Source: Cricetomys ansorgei (Eukaryota; Chordata; Mammalia; Rodentia; Nesomyidae). Taken from it: DNA of 64,000 bases. Of the stretch, positions 10,176 to 19,504 are shown one piece after another; the first letter of the stretch is position 1; every line of letters begins with the position of its first letter. The notes beneath the pieces are model-generated. The model saw only the letters and a program-made list of their open reading frames with translations. It had not been told where the DNA came from and searched no databases. A program made the translations under genes and the position numbers. The stretch is from positions 4,404,501-4,468,500 of the forward strand of contig JAMJFZ010003581.1 of the NCBI GenBank assembly GCA_026225945.1, given 5' to 3'.

Positions 10176-11083
10176 TATGTTAACATAGAGGTTTTTAAGC
10201 ACTGGTTAAAAAGACAAAGAGAGGCTCTCCAGAAGAAAATAAGACAGACTCCAGAGCACAGGAGCGGGCTTCTCTCAGAGAGTTGTGCTGTTTCTGTAAT
10301 GGTCATATATAGGATTTGGGTAGCCTTTGAAGTTGTGGTCTTCAAAGGGTTGCTAAGGAGTGTAAGCAGGGTCCCAGAGTGGTTCCTGAGGGGCACTTGA
10401 TAAGGCTACAGTTGAAAAGATCACAGGAATCTGGGATGATGTGATAGTGTTGCTGTAAACAAAGTCAATAATCTTCTTTGAGATTCCCAAAAATGTCTGG
10501 GGAGAGGAGCAAGGCCTTCCAAAGCTCATATATACCTCCAAGCCATGCATTTAGTCGTTAAGCCTGGATCATCCGTGTTTTGACATGAAGTATCTATACA
10601 TGAAAGGAATATCATCTCTGCTGGCAGAGATTAACAGAAAATGTTAATTGTGTGATGTTGCAATGCTCGCTTCTAATGAGAAATTTCAGCCAGACTCTGG
10701 AGGGATGAGTCCTTTCCCTTCCCATGTCCCCATGGTTTTCCTCGTTTTATTTTCCTCTTTCATGTTGACATCATAATCAACAGATGGTCGAGCACCATCT
10801 TTTAATTTTTTAATTCCAGACTGCCAGGGTGGTGCCTAGAACCTCTAACTGCAGTCCTAAACCTGGAGGAGAGTCCATTGTTGTCTTACCTGACTCCATG
10901 CTGCCTTTCACAGTTGTCCCTTCTGAGTCATCCTCTCTTGTAGCACCTTTGAAGGAAGCAGTGTGCAGAGCAACAGGTTTGATTGATAAAAAGCCCTGTG
11001 GTAGGAGTCTAAACTAACCCCAGGCAGCAATGGCTTCCCAATTGTTTGGTTTTTTTTTTTTGGGGGGGGGCTGTTGGCACAAC
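10176..11083. other. No recognised feature; ends in a T10/G9 run
   Basis: No named repeat was recognised. A homopolymer pair (T run then G run) lies at about 11051-11070, just before the first copy of a 65-bp direct repeat. Confidence 0.45.
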
Positions 11084-11152
11084 ACAACCTAACTGAAATC
11101 AACACCAGATATTCACATCCCCACCCCTTCATTGGTTCTCTCTCTCTCTCTC
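11084..11152. repeat. Direct repeat, copy A (about 65 bp)
   Basis: Begins 'acaacctaactgaaatcaac' and matches 11687-11755 at roughly 85-90 percent by eye, same orientation, start-to-start spacing 603 bp. The copy ends in a (CT)n run. Confidence 0.8.
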
Positions 11153-11275
11153 ATTTCTTTAGTTGTTTTTCAAGCAACTTCTGAGACAGGGTCTTACTGT
11201 ATATCCCATGCTGACCGCAAACTCTCAATTCTCCTACCTCAACCACCATGCTCAGCTGCAGTGATTTTCTTTCTG
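11153..11275 (-). mobile_element. B4/B1-like SINE fragment, antisense
   Basis: 'tgagacagggtcttactgta' followed by tgaccgcaaactctcaattctcctacctcaac and accaccatgctcagctgc is the complement of a diverged B1/B4. Confidence 0.6.
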
Positions 11276-11326
11276 ACAAGTCTCTGTGTGACTAGTCCTG
11301 CGACTAGTTACACATCAGATGTGTAA

Positions 11327-11686
11327 CCTCTATTAGTTATTTTCCTTTTGCTGTGATAAAATAGCATGATCAGAAGCAACTTAAGGAAGAAAGCGTTTAC
11401 TTTAGCTTCCATTTGCAGAGGGATAAAAGCCCAGAAGAGCAGGGAAACCATGGGAGCAAAAAGCAAAAAGTTTTCATTTCATCCATGCACCAGAAGTAAA
11501 GACAAGGAACAGAAAGTAGTGTGAGGCTATGAAAGCCTCAAGGCCCACCCTCAAAGACCTTCACCTTCACCAAGGCTCTCCCTTCTAACGGTTCCGATTC
11601 CGTATCCTCCCCCAAGAGTAATCAACTAGGGACCGAGTATTCCAATATTTTAGCCTATAGGGGGCATTTCACTCTCAAACCATTGT
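11327..11686 (-). mobile_element. MT-family MaLR LTR, antisense
   Basis: The complement of MT-type LTR landmarks appears: 'ttttgctgtgataaaatagc' at the left, 'aaggcccaccctcaaagacc' in the middle, 'ctatagggggcatttcactc' at the right. It is inserted between the two copies of the 65-bp direct repeat. Confidence 0.65.
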
Positions 11687-11755
11687 ACAACCTAACTGAA
11701 ATCAACACCAGGTATTCAAGTCCCCACCCTTCTTTGGTTCTTTCTCTATATCATC
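11687..11755. repeat. Direct repeat, copy B (about 65 bp)
   Basis: Second copy of 11084-11152. The match runs from acaacctaactg through 'ccccaccc' and 'ttggttctttctct'. It is much longer than any MaLR target duplication. Confidence 0.8.
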
Positions 11756-11829
11756 CCCAAACTATTAGTAGCTGCTCAAAGACTTCTGATTCTCTGTTCC
11801 CATACAGAATGTTCTGTCGTGTTTTTGTT

Positions 11830-11993
11830 TATTTGTTTTTTGTTTTTCGAGACAGGGTTTCTCTGCTGTAATTCTGGCTGTCCTGGAACTCACTCTATAG
11901 ACTGGACTGGCCTTGAACTCATAGAGATCTGCCTGCCTTGCCTCCCGAATGCTGGGATTAAAGGCACGTCTTACTTTTACCACTGCCCAGTCT
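11830..11993 (-). mobile_element. B1 SINE, antisense
   Basis: 'gagacagggtttctctgctg' then taattctggctgtcctggaac, ending tgctgggattaaaggca. It belongs to the group with a TTACAACAG-type right arm (here ctgctgtaattctgg). Confidence 0.9.
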
Positions 11994-12297
11994 GTTCTGT
12001 CAGCTTAATTAAGTGTCCAACCTCACTTTGTTGGGACATTTGAAGTCAGGCCCCTGACCTGGGACTTCCACAACAAAGGTTTAAGACTATTCCATGTTAA
12101 TGGATTAGCTACCTGATGTTTCGAGATTTCTCTGTAGCATAAAGGTATCTGTGATGCATCATCTGTATGACTTCCTGGATATGAATTTTGTAAAGTTGAA
12201 GAAGAAACACTGTCATGAAATGAATGCCGAATCTGCCTAGATTTTAGTGTCCTTTGTCTAATTATTTTTTGCTGTTTATTTACAGACTGATACATTT

Positions 12298-12460
12298 GCT
12301 GTTGTTATTTTGAGACGAAAATCTCTCTATGTTTCCCTGGCTGCCCTACAACTTGCTGTGTAGCCCAGGTGGGCCTCCAGCTTACCAATTGCCTCAATGT
12401 TCTCAGTTCTGGGAGTACAGGGGAATACAGAAACCAGTCACTACGCTGGCTGGTTTTGTT
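12298..12460 (-). mobile_element. B1/B4-like SINE, antisense
   Basis: 'ttttgagacgaaaatctctc', gctgtgtagcccaggtggg and tctgggagtacagg are diverged complements of B1/B4. Confidence 0.6.
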
Positions 12461-12549
12461 TATTTAAGCAACTCACTTCCAAGGATAGCCCCTAAAAGCG
12501 TGCATGTGGCAGGAGGCGGGGGGAGGGGAAGGGGTAGTGGTGTTTGTTT

Positions 12550-12641
12550 TGTTTTTTAGACAGCCCTGGATGACCTTGAACTCACTCATAGAGATCCACC
12601 TACCTCTGTTTCACAAGTGCTGGAATTAAGGGAGGAGGTAC
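12550..12641 (-). mobile_element. B1 SINE, antisense, left part
   Basis: Runs from 'ttttttagacagccctggat' to gctggaattaagggaggaggtac, where it is cut by the LTR at 12642. The remaining piece is at 12953-12980. Confidence 0.8.
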
Positions 12642-12952
12642 TGTTGTGCCCAGAATTCAGGTCCCCGAAGACCACCAGCGAGCCTGAGTCCGCATGCAAA
12701 AAGCAAGTAGCCTTTATTCAAGCTTGAGCAGGGGTTCTCTGCATCATGATGCAGTGGGTTCAGACAGAAAGCCCCAAGGTGGGATTAGGGGGGGAATTTT
12801 TATCCCAGTTACAGGAAGGGGCGGGAGTTTCTAACCCAGTGGTTATGGATTGGGTGTTGTTCTGTTCTATCAAGTTCTGGCACTAGGGAATTGGTGGGCT
12901 AGGGGGCGCGCGACCTCTGATTGGCTCTTGGGGCACGAGTTTAGGTCCTTCA
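12642..12952 (-). mobile_element. Solo LTR with perfect 4-bp target duplication, inside a B1
   Basis: TG…CA ends are flanked by GTAC on both sides (12638-12641 and 12953-12956). Read on the minus strand, LTR signals occur in the right order: CCAAT (complement of 12920-12924), a TATA-like GGGATAAAAATTCC (complement of 12793-12806) and AATAAA (complement of 12713-12718), followed by 'ggactcaggctcgctggtgg'. A 4-bp duplication is typical of gammaretrovirus-like (class I) LTRs. The ending resembles RLTR10/BGLII-like LTRs from memory, so the family is unresolved. No proviral interior is present. Confidence 0.85.
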
Positions 12953-12980
12953 GTACCACCATGCCCACATAATTTGGTTT
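12953..12980 (-). mobile_element. B1 SINE, antisense, right part
   Basis: 'gtaccaccatgcccacataa' completes the B1 interrupted at 12641; the shared GTAC is the LTR target duplication. Confidence 0.75.
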
Positions 12981-13113
12981 TTATTATGCAATTTTAACCT
13001 CCTTTCATTTCTGCATTTTTATTGTGTTAGTTTACATAATGCTTAATTAGAATCTGTAAAGGCTTGGGTGTGGATAAGGGTAAGAACGTTCTTCCACGCC
13101 TTTTCCATTAAAT

Positions 13114-13333
13114 CAGTGGTCCTCAACCTTCCTAATGCTGCCACCCTTCAGTATGGTTTCTTGTGGTGTGGTGACACCCAACCATAAAGTTATTTTTATT
13201 GCTTCTTCATAACAATTTTGCTATTGTTATGAATCGCAATGTAAGTATCTGATAAACAGATGGTCTTAGGTGACCCCTGTGAAAAGGTTGTTAACCTCCA
13301 AAGGGGTTGCAGCCCACAGGCTGAGAACCACTG
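13114..13333 (+). mobile_element. URR1-like nonautonomous hAT element
   Basis: Terminal inverted repeats are visible: 'cagtggtcctcaaccttcct' at the left and gctgagaaccactg at the right. Flanks CATTAAAT (13106-13113) and CATCAAAC (13334-13341) form an 8-bp target duplication with two mismatches, as for hAT transposons. No transposase ORF, and at 220 bp it is a deletion-derived element. Name URR1 is from recalled consensus. Confidence 0.85.
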
Positions 13334-13565
13334 CATCAAACGCAGCTACAGAATTCCTACAGAATACTTGGAGCAGCTATTTAAAAAGTGGATAAGGGCA
13401 AGGTGGTAAATAAAGGAGTTAGCCCAGAATCCAAAGTAACACAGGTCTATGAAATTTCAATCTTATTAGTTTGGGTTTTGCTTTCTCCAGTTATCAAAAG
13501 AGATAGGGGCTGAACCTGGACACACCTGTAGAGGTTTGTAGGTCTGCAGTTTAAATAGAGCCCTG

Positions 13566-13952
13566 CCCTAGTTAGGTTTTCTATTGCTGTACTAAAGGTC
13601 GTTACCAAAACCAACTTGGGGAGGAAAGGATTTATGTGGCTCACATCTCCAACCACAGTCTAACACTGAGTAAAATCAGGACAAGAACTCAAGCAGAGCA
13701 GGAACCTGAAACCAAAACTGAAGCAGAGGCCTTAAAGGAATGCTGTTTACTGATTTGCTCCTATGACTCACTCTGTTTGCTTTCTTTTATACCCTGGAAC
13801 CACCTGCCTAGAGATGGCACCGCCCACAGTGGGCTGTTCCCTCGCATGCTAACCAAGAAAATGCCCTACCAACTTTAATACATGGAGGTATTTTCTCAAT
13901 TGAGGGTCCTTCTTCCCACATAAATCTAACTCGTATCAAGTTGACAAAAACA
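13566..13952 (-). mobile_element. ORR1-like MaLR LTR, antisense
   Basis: 'gttaggttttctattgctgt' and aaaaccaacttggggaggaaagg at the left and 'tcgtatcaagttgacaaaaa' at the right are complements of the ORR1-like ends; 'ggcaccgcccacagtgggct' marks the middle. Near full length. Confidence 0.75.
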
Positions 13953-13991
13953 CCAAATGTTTCAGGCCAATTAAAAAAAAATAAAATGAGA

Positions 13992-14158
13992 ATTGGGCCA
14001 GAGAGATGGCTCAGTGGGTAAAGGTTCTTGCTGCCAAGTCTGACCTTCTGAGTTCTATCCCAGGAGAAAACTGATTCATCCCACAAAGTGGTAAGTTCTT
14101 GCTCACATGTATGCAGATGTGCACTCATAAAATAAATAAATATAATTTTAAAACTTTT
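13992..14158 (+). mobile_element. B3 SINE, sense
   Basis: 'gggccagagagatggctcag' plus gttcttgctgccaagtctgacc is diagnostic of the B3 head; the tail is ATAAATAAATAT-rich. Confidence 0.85.
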
Positions 14159-14167
14159 TAAAGACAA

Positions 14168-14330
14168 AAGGGGCTGGAGATGCAACTCAGTGGTTAAGTG
14201 CACATACTGTTCTTGCAGAGGACCTGAGTTCAGTTCCCAGAAACCATGTTACAGTAAGGAGTGACTGCAACACAAGCTCCAGGGGATCTGTCGCCCTCTT
14301 CTGGACTCCTTAAGCACTGCACTCATGTTC

Positions 14331-14378
<48 letters not shown>

Positions 14379-14395
14379 TTAAGAAAAAGATAAGA
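14168..14395 (+). mobile_element. B2 SINE, sense, with long (CA)n
   Basis: 'ggggctggagatgcaactca', gacctgagttcagttcccag and 'ctccaggggatctgtcgccc' are B2 landmarks. A (CA)n tract lies at about 14336-14379. Confidence 0.85.
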
Positions 14396-14479
14396 GTTAA
14401 GGAAATCAGAAAGTACCAAGGAGTCTAGTAGGAAGAAGTGCTTTAAAGAGTGATTCTATAAGGTTATTAGTGAAATCCA

Positions 14480-14575
14480 GACAAGCTGATACCTGCTCAT
14501 GATTTCAGTAATAAAGAGGCACAAAAGGATCAGGAGTTCAAGGCAAGCTTGGACTGTGTGTTGAGAGCCTGCTAT
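14480..14575 (+). mobile_element. B4-like SINE fragment, sense
   Basis: 'tgctcatgatttcagtaata' and 'aggatcaggagttcaaggca' resemble a diverged B1/B4. Confidence 0.45.
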
Positions 14576-14599
14576 TTATGAATGCTGAGTTCGCTTTAA

Positions 14600-14756
14600 T
14601 ACCATGTACACATGGACCTTACCCTATCTAAACTGTTGATAGCATTTCTATTTATAATAGCCATTAACTGGAAACAACCTAGCTATTCTTCAGTAGATGA
14701 TAGGTGAATGGACAAGCTGTGGCATGTTTCTGTAATATGACTTTAGAGGACTTGAA
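14600..14756 (+). mobile_element. Diverged LINE-1 ORF2 C-terminal fragment
   Basis: 'tttataatagccattaactg' with gaaacaacctagctattcttcagtaga and 'ggtgaatggacaagctgtgg' parallels the same L1 region seen at 4660-4740. It is interrupted by a B1 at 14757. Confidence 0.7.
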
Positions 14757-14935
14757 GAACCTAGCCAGGCAGTGGTGGTGCACACCTTTAATCTCAGCAC
14801 TTGGGAAGCAGAGGAAAACTGATTTCTGTGAGTCTGAGGTCAACATAGTCTTCAGAGCAAGTTCCAGGGCTACACAGAGAAACCCTGTCTTTAAAAAAGA
14901 AAGGAAAGACAAAAGAAAAAAAAAAAAAAGAAAGA
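14757..14935 (+). mobile_element. B1 SINE, sense
   Basis: 'agccaggcagtggtggtgca' to gagaaaccctgtctttaaa, with a long A/G-rich tail up to about 14935. Confidence 0.9.
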
Positions 14936-15084
14936 AACTTACCAGATACACTAGCAGCCTAGCATCAGAATAGCTCTTGCATAGTACACACACAGGACAG
15001 GTCTGACAACATTGCAAAGGCTTTGAGAACTGACTCGCTATTGGAAGGCAGCACTAAATGTGCATTGAAAATCATTAACTGGAT

Positions 15085-15372
15085 TTGCCTTAGTTTGCTG
15101 TGTATTGCTGTAATAAAGACCAGGACCAAAAGCAACTTGGGACAGAGAAGGGTTCTTGGGCTTACACAGCCAGGTCATGCTCCGTTGAGCGGTAGGAACT
15201 AAAGGCGGGAGCTGAAGCACAAGCCTAGAAAGAATGATACTTTCTTGTACACTCACCCCCACTCTGGCTAACACATTTTGCGTTTTAATACCTCCCAGTA
15301 CCATCTGCCCACGGGTGGTACCACCCATTGTGGGCTTGGTCCTCCAGCATCAGTCATTTATCAAGAAAATGC
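15085..15372 (-). mobile_element. ORR1-like MaLR LTR, antisense, truncated by a B1
   Basis: 'gtgtattgctgtaataaaga' with ccaggaccaaaagcaacttggg marks the 3' end and 'ggtaccacccattgtgggct' the middle; the match stops at 'aagaaaatgccctata', where a B1 begins. Confidence 0.75.
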
Positions 15373-15535
15373 CCTATATACTGGGTATGATGGCACACAT
15401 CTTTAGCCTCAGCGTTCAGAAGGCAGAGGTAGGAGGATTTCTGTGAGTTCAAGACCAGCCTGCTCTACAAATCACTTTCCAGGCCAGCCAGGGTCACACA
15501 GTCAGACTCTGTCTCAACAGAACAAACCAAAGAAA
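15373..15535 (+). mobile_element. B1 SINE, sense
   Basis: 'actgggtatgatggcacaca' to cagactctgtctcaac. The tail leads into the purine tract at 15555. Confidence 0.85.
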
Positions 15536-15554
15536 GGAAGAATGGAAGGGGAAG

Positions 15555-15616
<62 letters not shown>

Positions 15617-15619
15617 GGA

Positions 15620-15675
<56 letters not shown>

Positions 15676-15676
15676 A
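15555..15676. repeat. (GA)n followed by (GAAA)n purine tract
   Basis: About 50 bp of pure GA is followed by a short GGAAA patch and then about 60 bp of GAAA repeats, an uninterrupted polypurine strand of about 120 bp. It probably grew from the A-rich tail of the preceding B1. Confidence 0.95.
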
Positions 15677-15805
15677 GCAGGAGGGTGCTGGCACATGCCT
15701 TCAATCCTAGCCCTTGAGAGGCATAGGCAAGTGCATCTCTGTATGAGTCCAGCCTGATCTACATAGCAAGTTCCGGGCCAGCCAGGACTACATACTGAGA
15801 TTCTT
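15677..15805 (+). mobile_element. B1 SINE, sense
   Basis: 'ggtgctggcacatgccttca' and 'ctgatctacatagcaagttc' are B1 landmarks; the end is degenerate. Confidence 0.8.
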
Positions 15806-15837
15806 TTTTTAGGTGGGGAGATTCACCATAAGATTTT

Positions 15838-16062
15838 TAAAAAATGATTTGATTTGATTTGATGTGTATGTGTGTCTCTGTGTATATGCCACATGTGTGT
15901 GGGGGTGCCCTTGAAGGCCAAAGAAAGCCATCAGATTCCCTTGAGTAGGAGTTGCAGGCAACTGTGAGACACCTAACATGGGTTCTAGGGACTGAACTCA
16001 GGAGACTGCACGTCTGCCAAAGCACTAAGCACTCTTAATCTATGAAGCATCTCTCTAGCCCC
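15838..16062 (-). mobile_element. B2 SINE, antisense
   Basis: 'ttgagtaggagttgcaggca' through 'gaagcatctctctagccccc' is the complement of B2, with a GATTTGATTTGAT stretch at the tail side. Confidence 0.8.
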
Positions 16063-16074
16063 CACCTTAGGATG

Positions 16075-16205
16075 TAGGATTTTGTATGTTTATTTGTGAC
16101 ACAGGGTTTTATGGACCTCAGTTGGCCTGGGACTAGATCTATAGCCGAGGTTGAACCTGATTTTCTGATTCTCCTGCCTATACTTACAAGTATGCCACCA
16201 TGTCG
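16075..16205 (-). mobile_element. B4-like SINE, antisense
   Basis: 'ttgtgacacagggttttatg', ctgattctcctgcctata and atgccaccatgtcgag are diverged complements of B1/B4. Confidence 0.65.
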
Positions 16206-16324
16206 AGTTTATTAACATAGATTTAAATGAGAACCAACATCTCATCAAACACTATTGGGAATATAAGGAAAACAATCAAGAATTACTCAGCATAAAACAA
16301 AAATCATTAAAATTCCAATTTGTG

Positions 16325-16462
16325 TCAGGCAGTTGTGGCGCTCAGGAGGCAGAGGCAGGAGGATCTCTGTAAGTGCAAGGCCTGCCTGGTCTACAGAGTG
16401 AGTTCCAGGTCAGCCAGAGTTACAACAGAGAAACCCTGTCTCGAAAAGCAAAAACAAAACCA
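16325..16462 (+). mobile_element. B1 SINE, sense (TTACAACAGAG subfamily)
   Basis: 'gtctacagagtgagttccag' then 'agttacaacagagaaaccct' shows the variant right arm that recurs in this window. The 5' end lacks part of the 'cctttaatcccag' segment. Confidence 0.9.
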
Positions 16463-16561
16463 ATAAAACAAAAAACAAAAGTATCATCTGATAAAGACTT
16501 TAACATAACCGTTATTAAATGCTCACAACAAGCAATTCCAGCCACGCTTTTTGAATCAAAT

Positions 16562-16765
16562 AGAGGGCTAGGAATGTAGCTTAAATGGTAGCCATGAAGC
16601 TACGGGTGAGAGCACCTGCACTGCACAAACCGGGTATGGGAGGGCACCCCTGTGGTGACAGGACTCCAGAGGTGGAGGCGTGGACCAGGGACTCAAGGTT
16701 ATCCTCTGCTACACAGAGCCTTCGAGGACAATCTCAGACACATGAGACCCTATCTCCAAAAGGAA
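16562..16765 (+). mobile_element. B4 (ID_B1) SINE, sense
   Basis: An ID-like 'gggctaggaatgtagcttaa' is joined to a B1-like half ('ctccagaggtggaggcgtgg', ctacacagagcc). It is strongly diverged. Confidence 0.65.
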
Positions 16766-17299
16766 AGGGAGATGGAGAAGAAAGAGAAGAGAATTAGACT
16801 CTGCAGAGAAAGAGAAAGGGTGAGGAAGAAACAAATGGAAGCTTTAGAAATGAACAGAGAATAACCGAACTAAGCTCATCAGCTTAGTTAGAAATGAACT
16901 GTATTGAAAAGCAGAGTAGGCAGAAAAGAAGATAGGTAAAAATTAAATAATTTGGATAGCAGAGGTAGTTTTTGAACAGAGAAAGCATAGAGGTGTTAAG
17001 GCAAAGTGAGAAAGAGCTCCCAAGAATATTCCCAAAAAAACACCAGATAAAATTAAAAAAAAAAAAGAAAAGAACTGAGCCTCTAGAGCCTGTGAGATAA
17101 AAGCAGAGACGAACCTCTGCTTCACTAGAGGTTCAGAAAGAGAAAGTATAGTGTGCCTTTAACTATATTTTTTATTTACCCCCAAAAGATGGAGAGTTGG
17201 CAAATAAGCATACGAAGAAGTATTTGATATACTTAGCCAATTGTGAAACGGAATTGGCCACGACTGGATACCACACTCCATACCTACTGAAGCGTCTTT
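16766..17299. other. A/G-rich stretch without recognised gene
   Basis: The segment has many A runs (for example near 17032-17070) and no named repeat beyond them. Open frames here are shadows of purine-rich sequence. Confidence 0.5.
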
Positions 17300-17460
17300 A
17301 ACGGCCTGGGCATGTGGTGGTATGTACAGAGCCTTGGGTTTGCTCTCCAGTGCTGCATCAACGGGCATGGTGGTGCCAATTCCAGTGCTTAGGAGAAGAT
17401 GCGGGAAGGTCAGAGACCTGGGATATGTGAGCTGTCTCCAAAACATAAAATAAAATGCCT
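17300..17460 (+). mobile_element. B4-like SINE, sense
   Basis: 'ggcctgggcatgtggtggta', 'tgctctccagtgctgcatca' and 'cgggcatggtggtgccaatt' combine ID-like and B1-like parts; A-rich end. Confidence 0.55.
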
Positions 17461-17494
17461 TTAAAATAGTACCTTTCAAATTACGACAATACCA

Positions 17495-17627
17495 ATTGCT
17501 CGCTCTGTAGCTCCAGCTAGCCTGAAACTCACTAAGTAACCAAAACTGGCCTCAAACTCATAGTGATCCTCCTGCCTCAGACATCTGAAGGCTAGGGTTA
17601 CAAGCGATCGTGTTCAGCTCCCATTTA
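17495..17627 (-). mobile_element. B1/B4 SINE, antisense
   Basis: 'tgtagctccagctagcctga' and gatcctcctgcctcag are complements of B1/B4. It faces the sense B1 fragment at 17635. Confidence 0.7.
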
Positions 17628-17634
17628 TATAAAC

Positions 17635-17725
17635 TCTTTGAGTTCCAGGTCAGCCTGGTCTACATAGGGAGTTCCAGGCTAGGCAAAGGCTACACAGTAA
17701 GACTGTGTCTCAAAAAAGTATAATA
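17635..17725 (+). mobile_element. B1 SINE 3' half, sense
   Basis: 'gagttccaggtcagcctggt' through 'taagactgtgtctcaaaaaa' is the right part of B1. Confidence 0.8.
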
Positions 17726-18127
17726 ATTAAAAAAAATGACAAATACCCTTCCTTTTTCTTCCTGCTGCTAAAAATCAGCACCACCGTTTCCTACATACGA
17801 ACTTCCCATGTAGGTTGTTTCGATTTCTTTTCTAGGTCACAGTTCTCAGTTCTTCCTTACAGCAGTTCTTAAAGTTGATGACCTCTGTGGCCTTCCTGTA
17901 TCCTGTGATTTGGATGGTGTTCATTCAACCAAGGTCACTAAAGAGCACATTCTTCTTCACTAACCAGTAGCCAGCCTGACTTGGCTCCCAGTTCCCTGTT
18001 CCTTGAGGGAACCTCTTGGACTTCCCTCCCATGGAACACACATGACAGGGTAGTACTGTAGCTCCCCTAAATGTTCACGTGTGCTCAGGGACTTGCTTTT
18101 AATTTTACCTTGTTTACTTTTATATAT
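17726..18127. other. No recognised feature
   Basis: Single-copy-looking sequence; no gene or named repeat seen. Confidence 0.5.
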
Positions 18128-18352
18128 GTTATCTTATTTTCAGACAAAGTTTCATGTGGCTCAGGCCGGTCATGAACTCCCTATTTAGCCAGGGATGACT
18201 TTGAACTCCTGAACTTCCTATTTCCACCTCCAAAGTGCTGACATCAAGGGTATGTGCCAGCATGCCAAGCTTATGAGTTGCCGGGGATCAAAGCCACGTG
18301 TTCATGCCCTCGAGGCGAATGCTCCACCAAGTGAGCTACGTCTCTAGCCCAG
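18128..18352 (-). mobile_element. B4 SINE, antisense
   Basis: A B1-like half (ccaaagtgctgacatcaagggtatgtgcc) is followed by the complement of an ID-like head ('aagtgagctacgtctctagc'), as expected of full-length B4. Confidence 0.75.
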
Positions 18353-18624
18353 GGGACGTCATTTATTTAAATTGGCATCATTACTTTTGAGACAGGTCAT
18401 GGCAAGAAATGCCTATCCTAAAAGCTAGTTAATTCTTGACCTCAGAGTATTCCTCTGGTAATCTCTTCCATTCTTTAAAGAAATAAAAGTGGACCCATCT
18501 TAAAAGATAGCAGTCTTGCATTCCGAATTCCACACCCTTCTCAGAGTCAAAGTTCCTCCCCCAATTCTTCTCTTGTCCAATAGATCACTGTCCTCACTTT
18601 GTTTTCTGGTTTTTTGTTTGTTTT

Positions 18625-18850
18625 GTTTTGTTTCTAAGACAAGGTCTCACATAGTCCCGGCTGATCTCAAACTCTATGTAGCTGAAGATAACCTTAAACT
18701 CTTAATTTTTAGCCTGATGTCCTGGTAAACACCTTTAATCCCAGTACTCAGGAGGTAGAGGCAGGTGGATCTCTGAGTTTAAGGCCAGCCTGATCTACAG
18801 AGCTAGTTCCAGGACACCAGAGCTGCACAGAGAAATCCTAGCTCAAAAAA
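18625..18850. mobile_element. Facing B1 fragments: antisense (18625-18705) then sense (18713-18850)
   Basis: The left piece contains 'aagacaaggtctcacatagt', the complement of a B1 3' end. The right piece runs 'cacctttaatcccagtactc' to cacagagaaatcctagctc, sense. They form an inverted pair. Confidence 0.8.
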
Positions 18851-18854
18851 CCCA

Positions 18855-18857
18855 AAA

Positions 18858-18890
<33 letters not shown>
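18855..18890. repeat. (GA)n microsatellite
   Basis: About 36 bp of GA with a GAAAGA interruption, growing from the tail of the preceding B1. Confidence 0.9.
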
Positions 18891-18947
18891 ATTTCATGTT
18901 TATTCTTTGATATGTGTACATACTGTTCACCTCAGGATAGACATGGG

Positions 18948-19256
18948 TGTTGTGGAAGTTTATTTTTAGTCATGTTCAAAATAATTGTTTTATGTACTGT
19001 TGGGTGAGGGGCTATCCTAGGTTTTGGTGTTTTGTATTGTCTGCAGGTGTTGGATTCATGTGGGGGATGTTTCATTGCTTGTAATCTGCACCTGAGGTGT
19101 TCTAAACCAATAAAAACACCTGAGCTCAGATGTTCGGGGTTCCACTGTCGCTAGCTAGGACTGTGGTTCCCTCTGCTGAGGTCTGGCAGAGTTTACACCC
19201 ATTTAAAATACCTCCTTGTCTTCCTTGCTGAGCTCCCACAGCAATGTACTACTACA
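18948..19256 (+). mobile_element. Solo LTR, sense copy of the LTR at 5449
   Basis: Ends are TGTTGTGGAAG and CTACTACA; flanks CATGGG (18942-18947) and CGTGGA (19257-19262) make a 6-bp duplication with two mismatches. AATAAA lies at 19109-19114, followed by cacctgagctcag. It aligns end to end with the complement of 5449-5746 (shared blocks 'ttttgtattgtctgcaggtg' and 'gtggttccctctgctgaggt'). No proviral interior lies between the two copies. Confidence 0.85.
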
Positions 19257-19344
19257 CGTGGAGCTTATGTCATCTGAGGGCTAGGCTGCTGGGGTCTTCC
19301 TTGGTCCGGACTTTTGTCCACATGCTGCCATCTGGTAGAAGGTT

Positions 19345-19502
19345 AACTCTTAACTTTTCAGTGCGTGTGTGGAAGGACACTTGCAGAGGACATCTTGCAG
19401 GTATGAGTTCTATCCTTCCACCAGGTAGGTTCTAGGAATTGAATTCAGGTTGTCAGGCTTACAGGGCAACTGCTTTTCTCCACTGAGCCATCTTTCCTGC
19501 CC
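19345..19502 (-). mobile_element. B3 SINE, antisense
   Basis: 'gaattcaggttgtcaggctt' and 'actgagccatctttcctgcc' are complements of the B3 body and head. Confidence 0.75.
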
Positions 19503-19504
19503 AA

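Noticed and set aside
5449..19256. A provirus bounded by the two related LTRs
   Set aside because: The LTRs are inverted, have different target duplications, and the 13 kb between them is ordinary host repeats without gag, pol or env.
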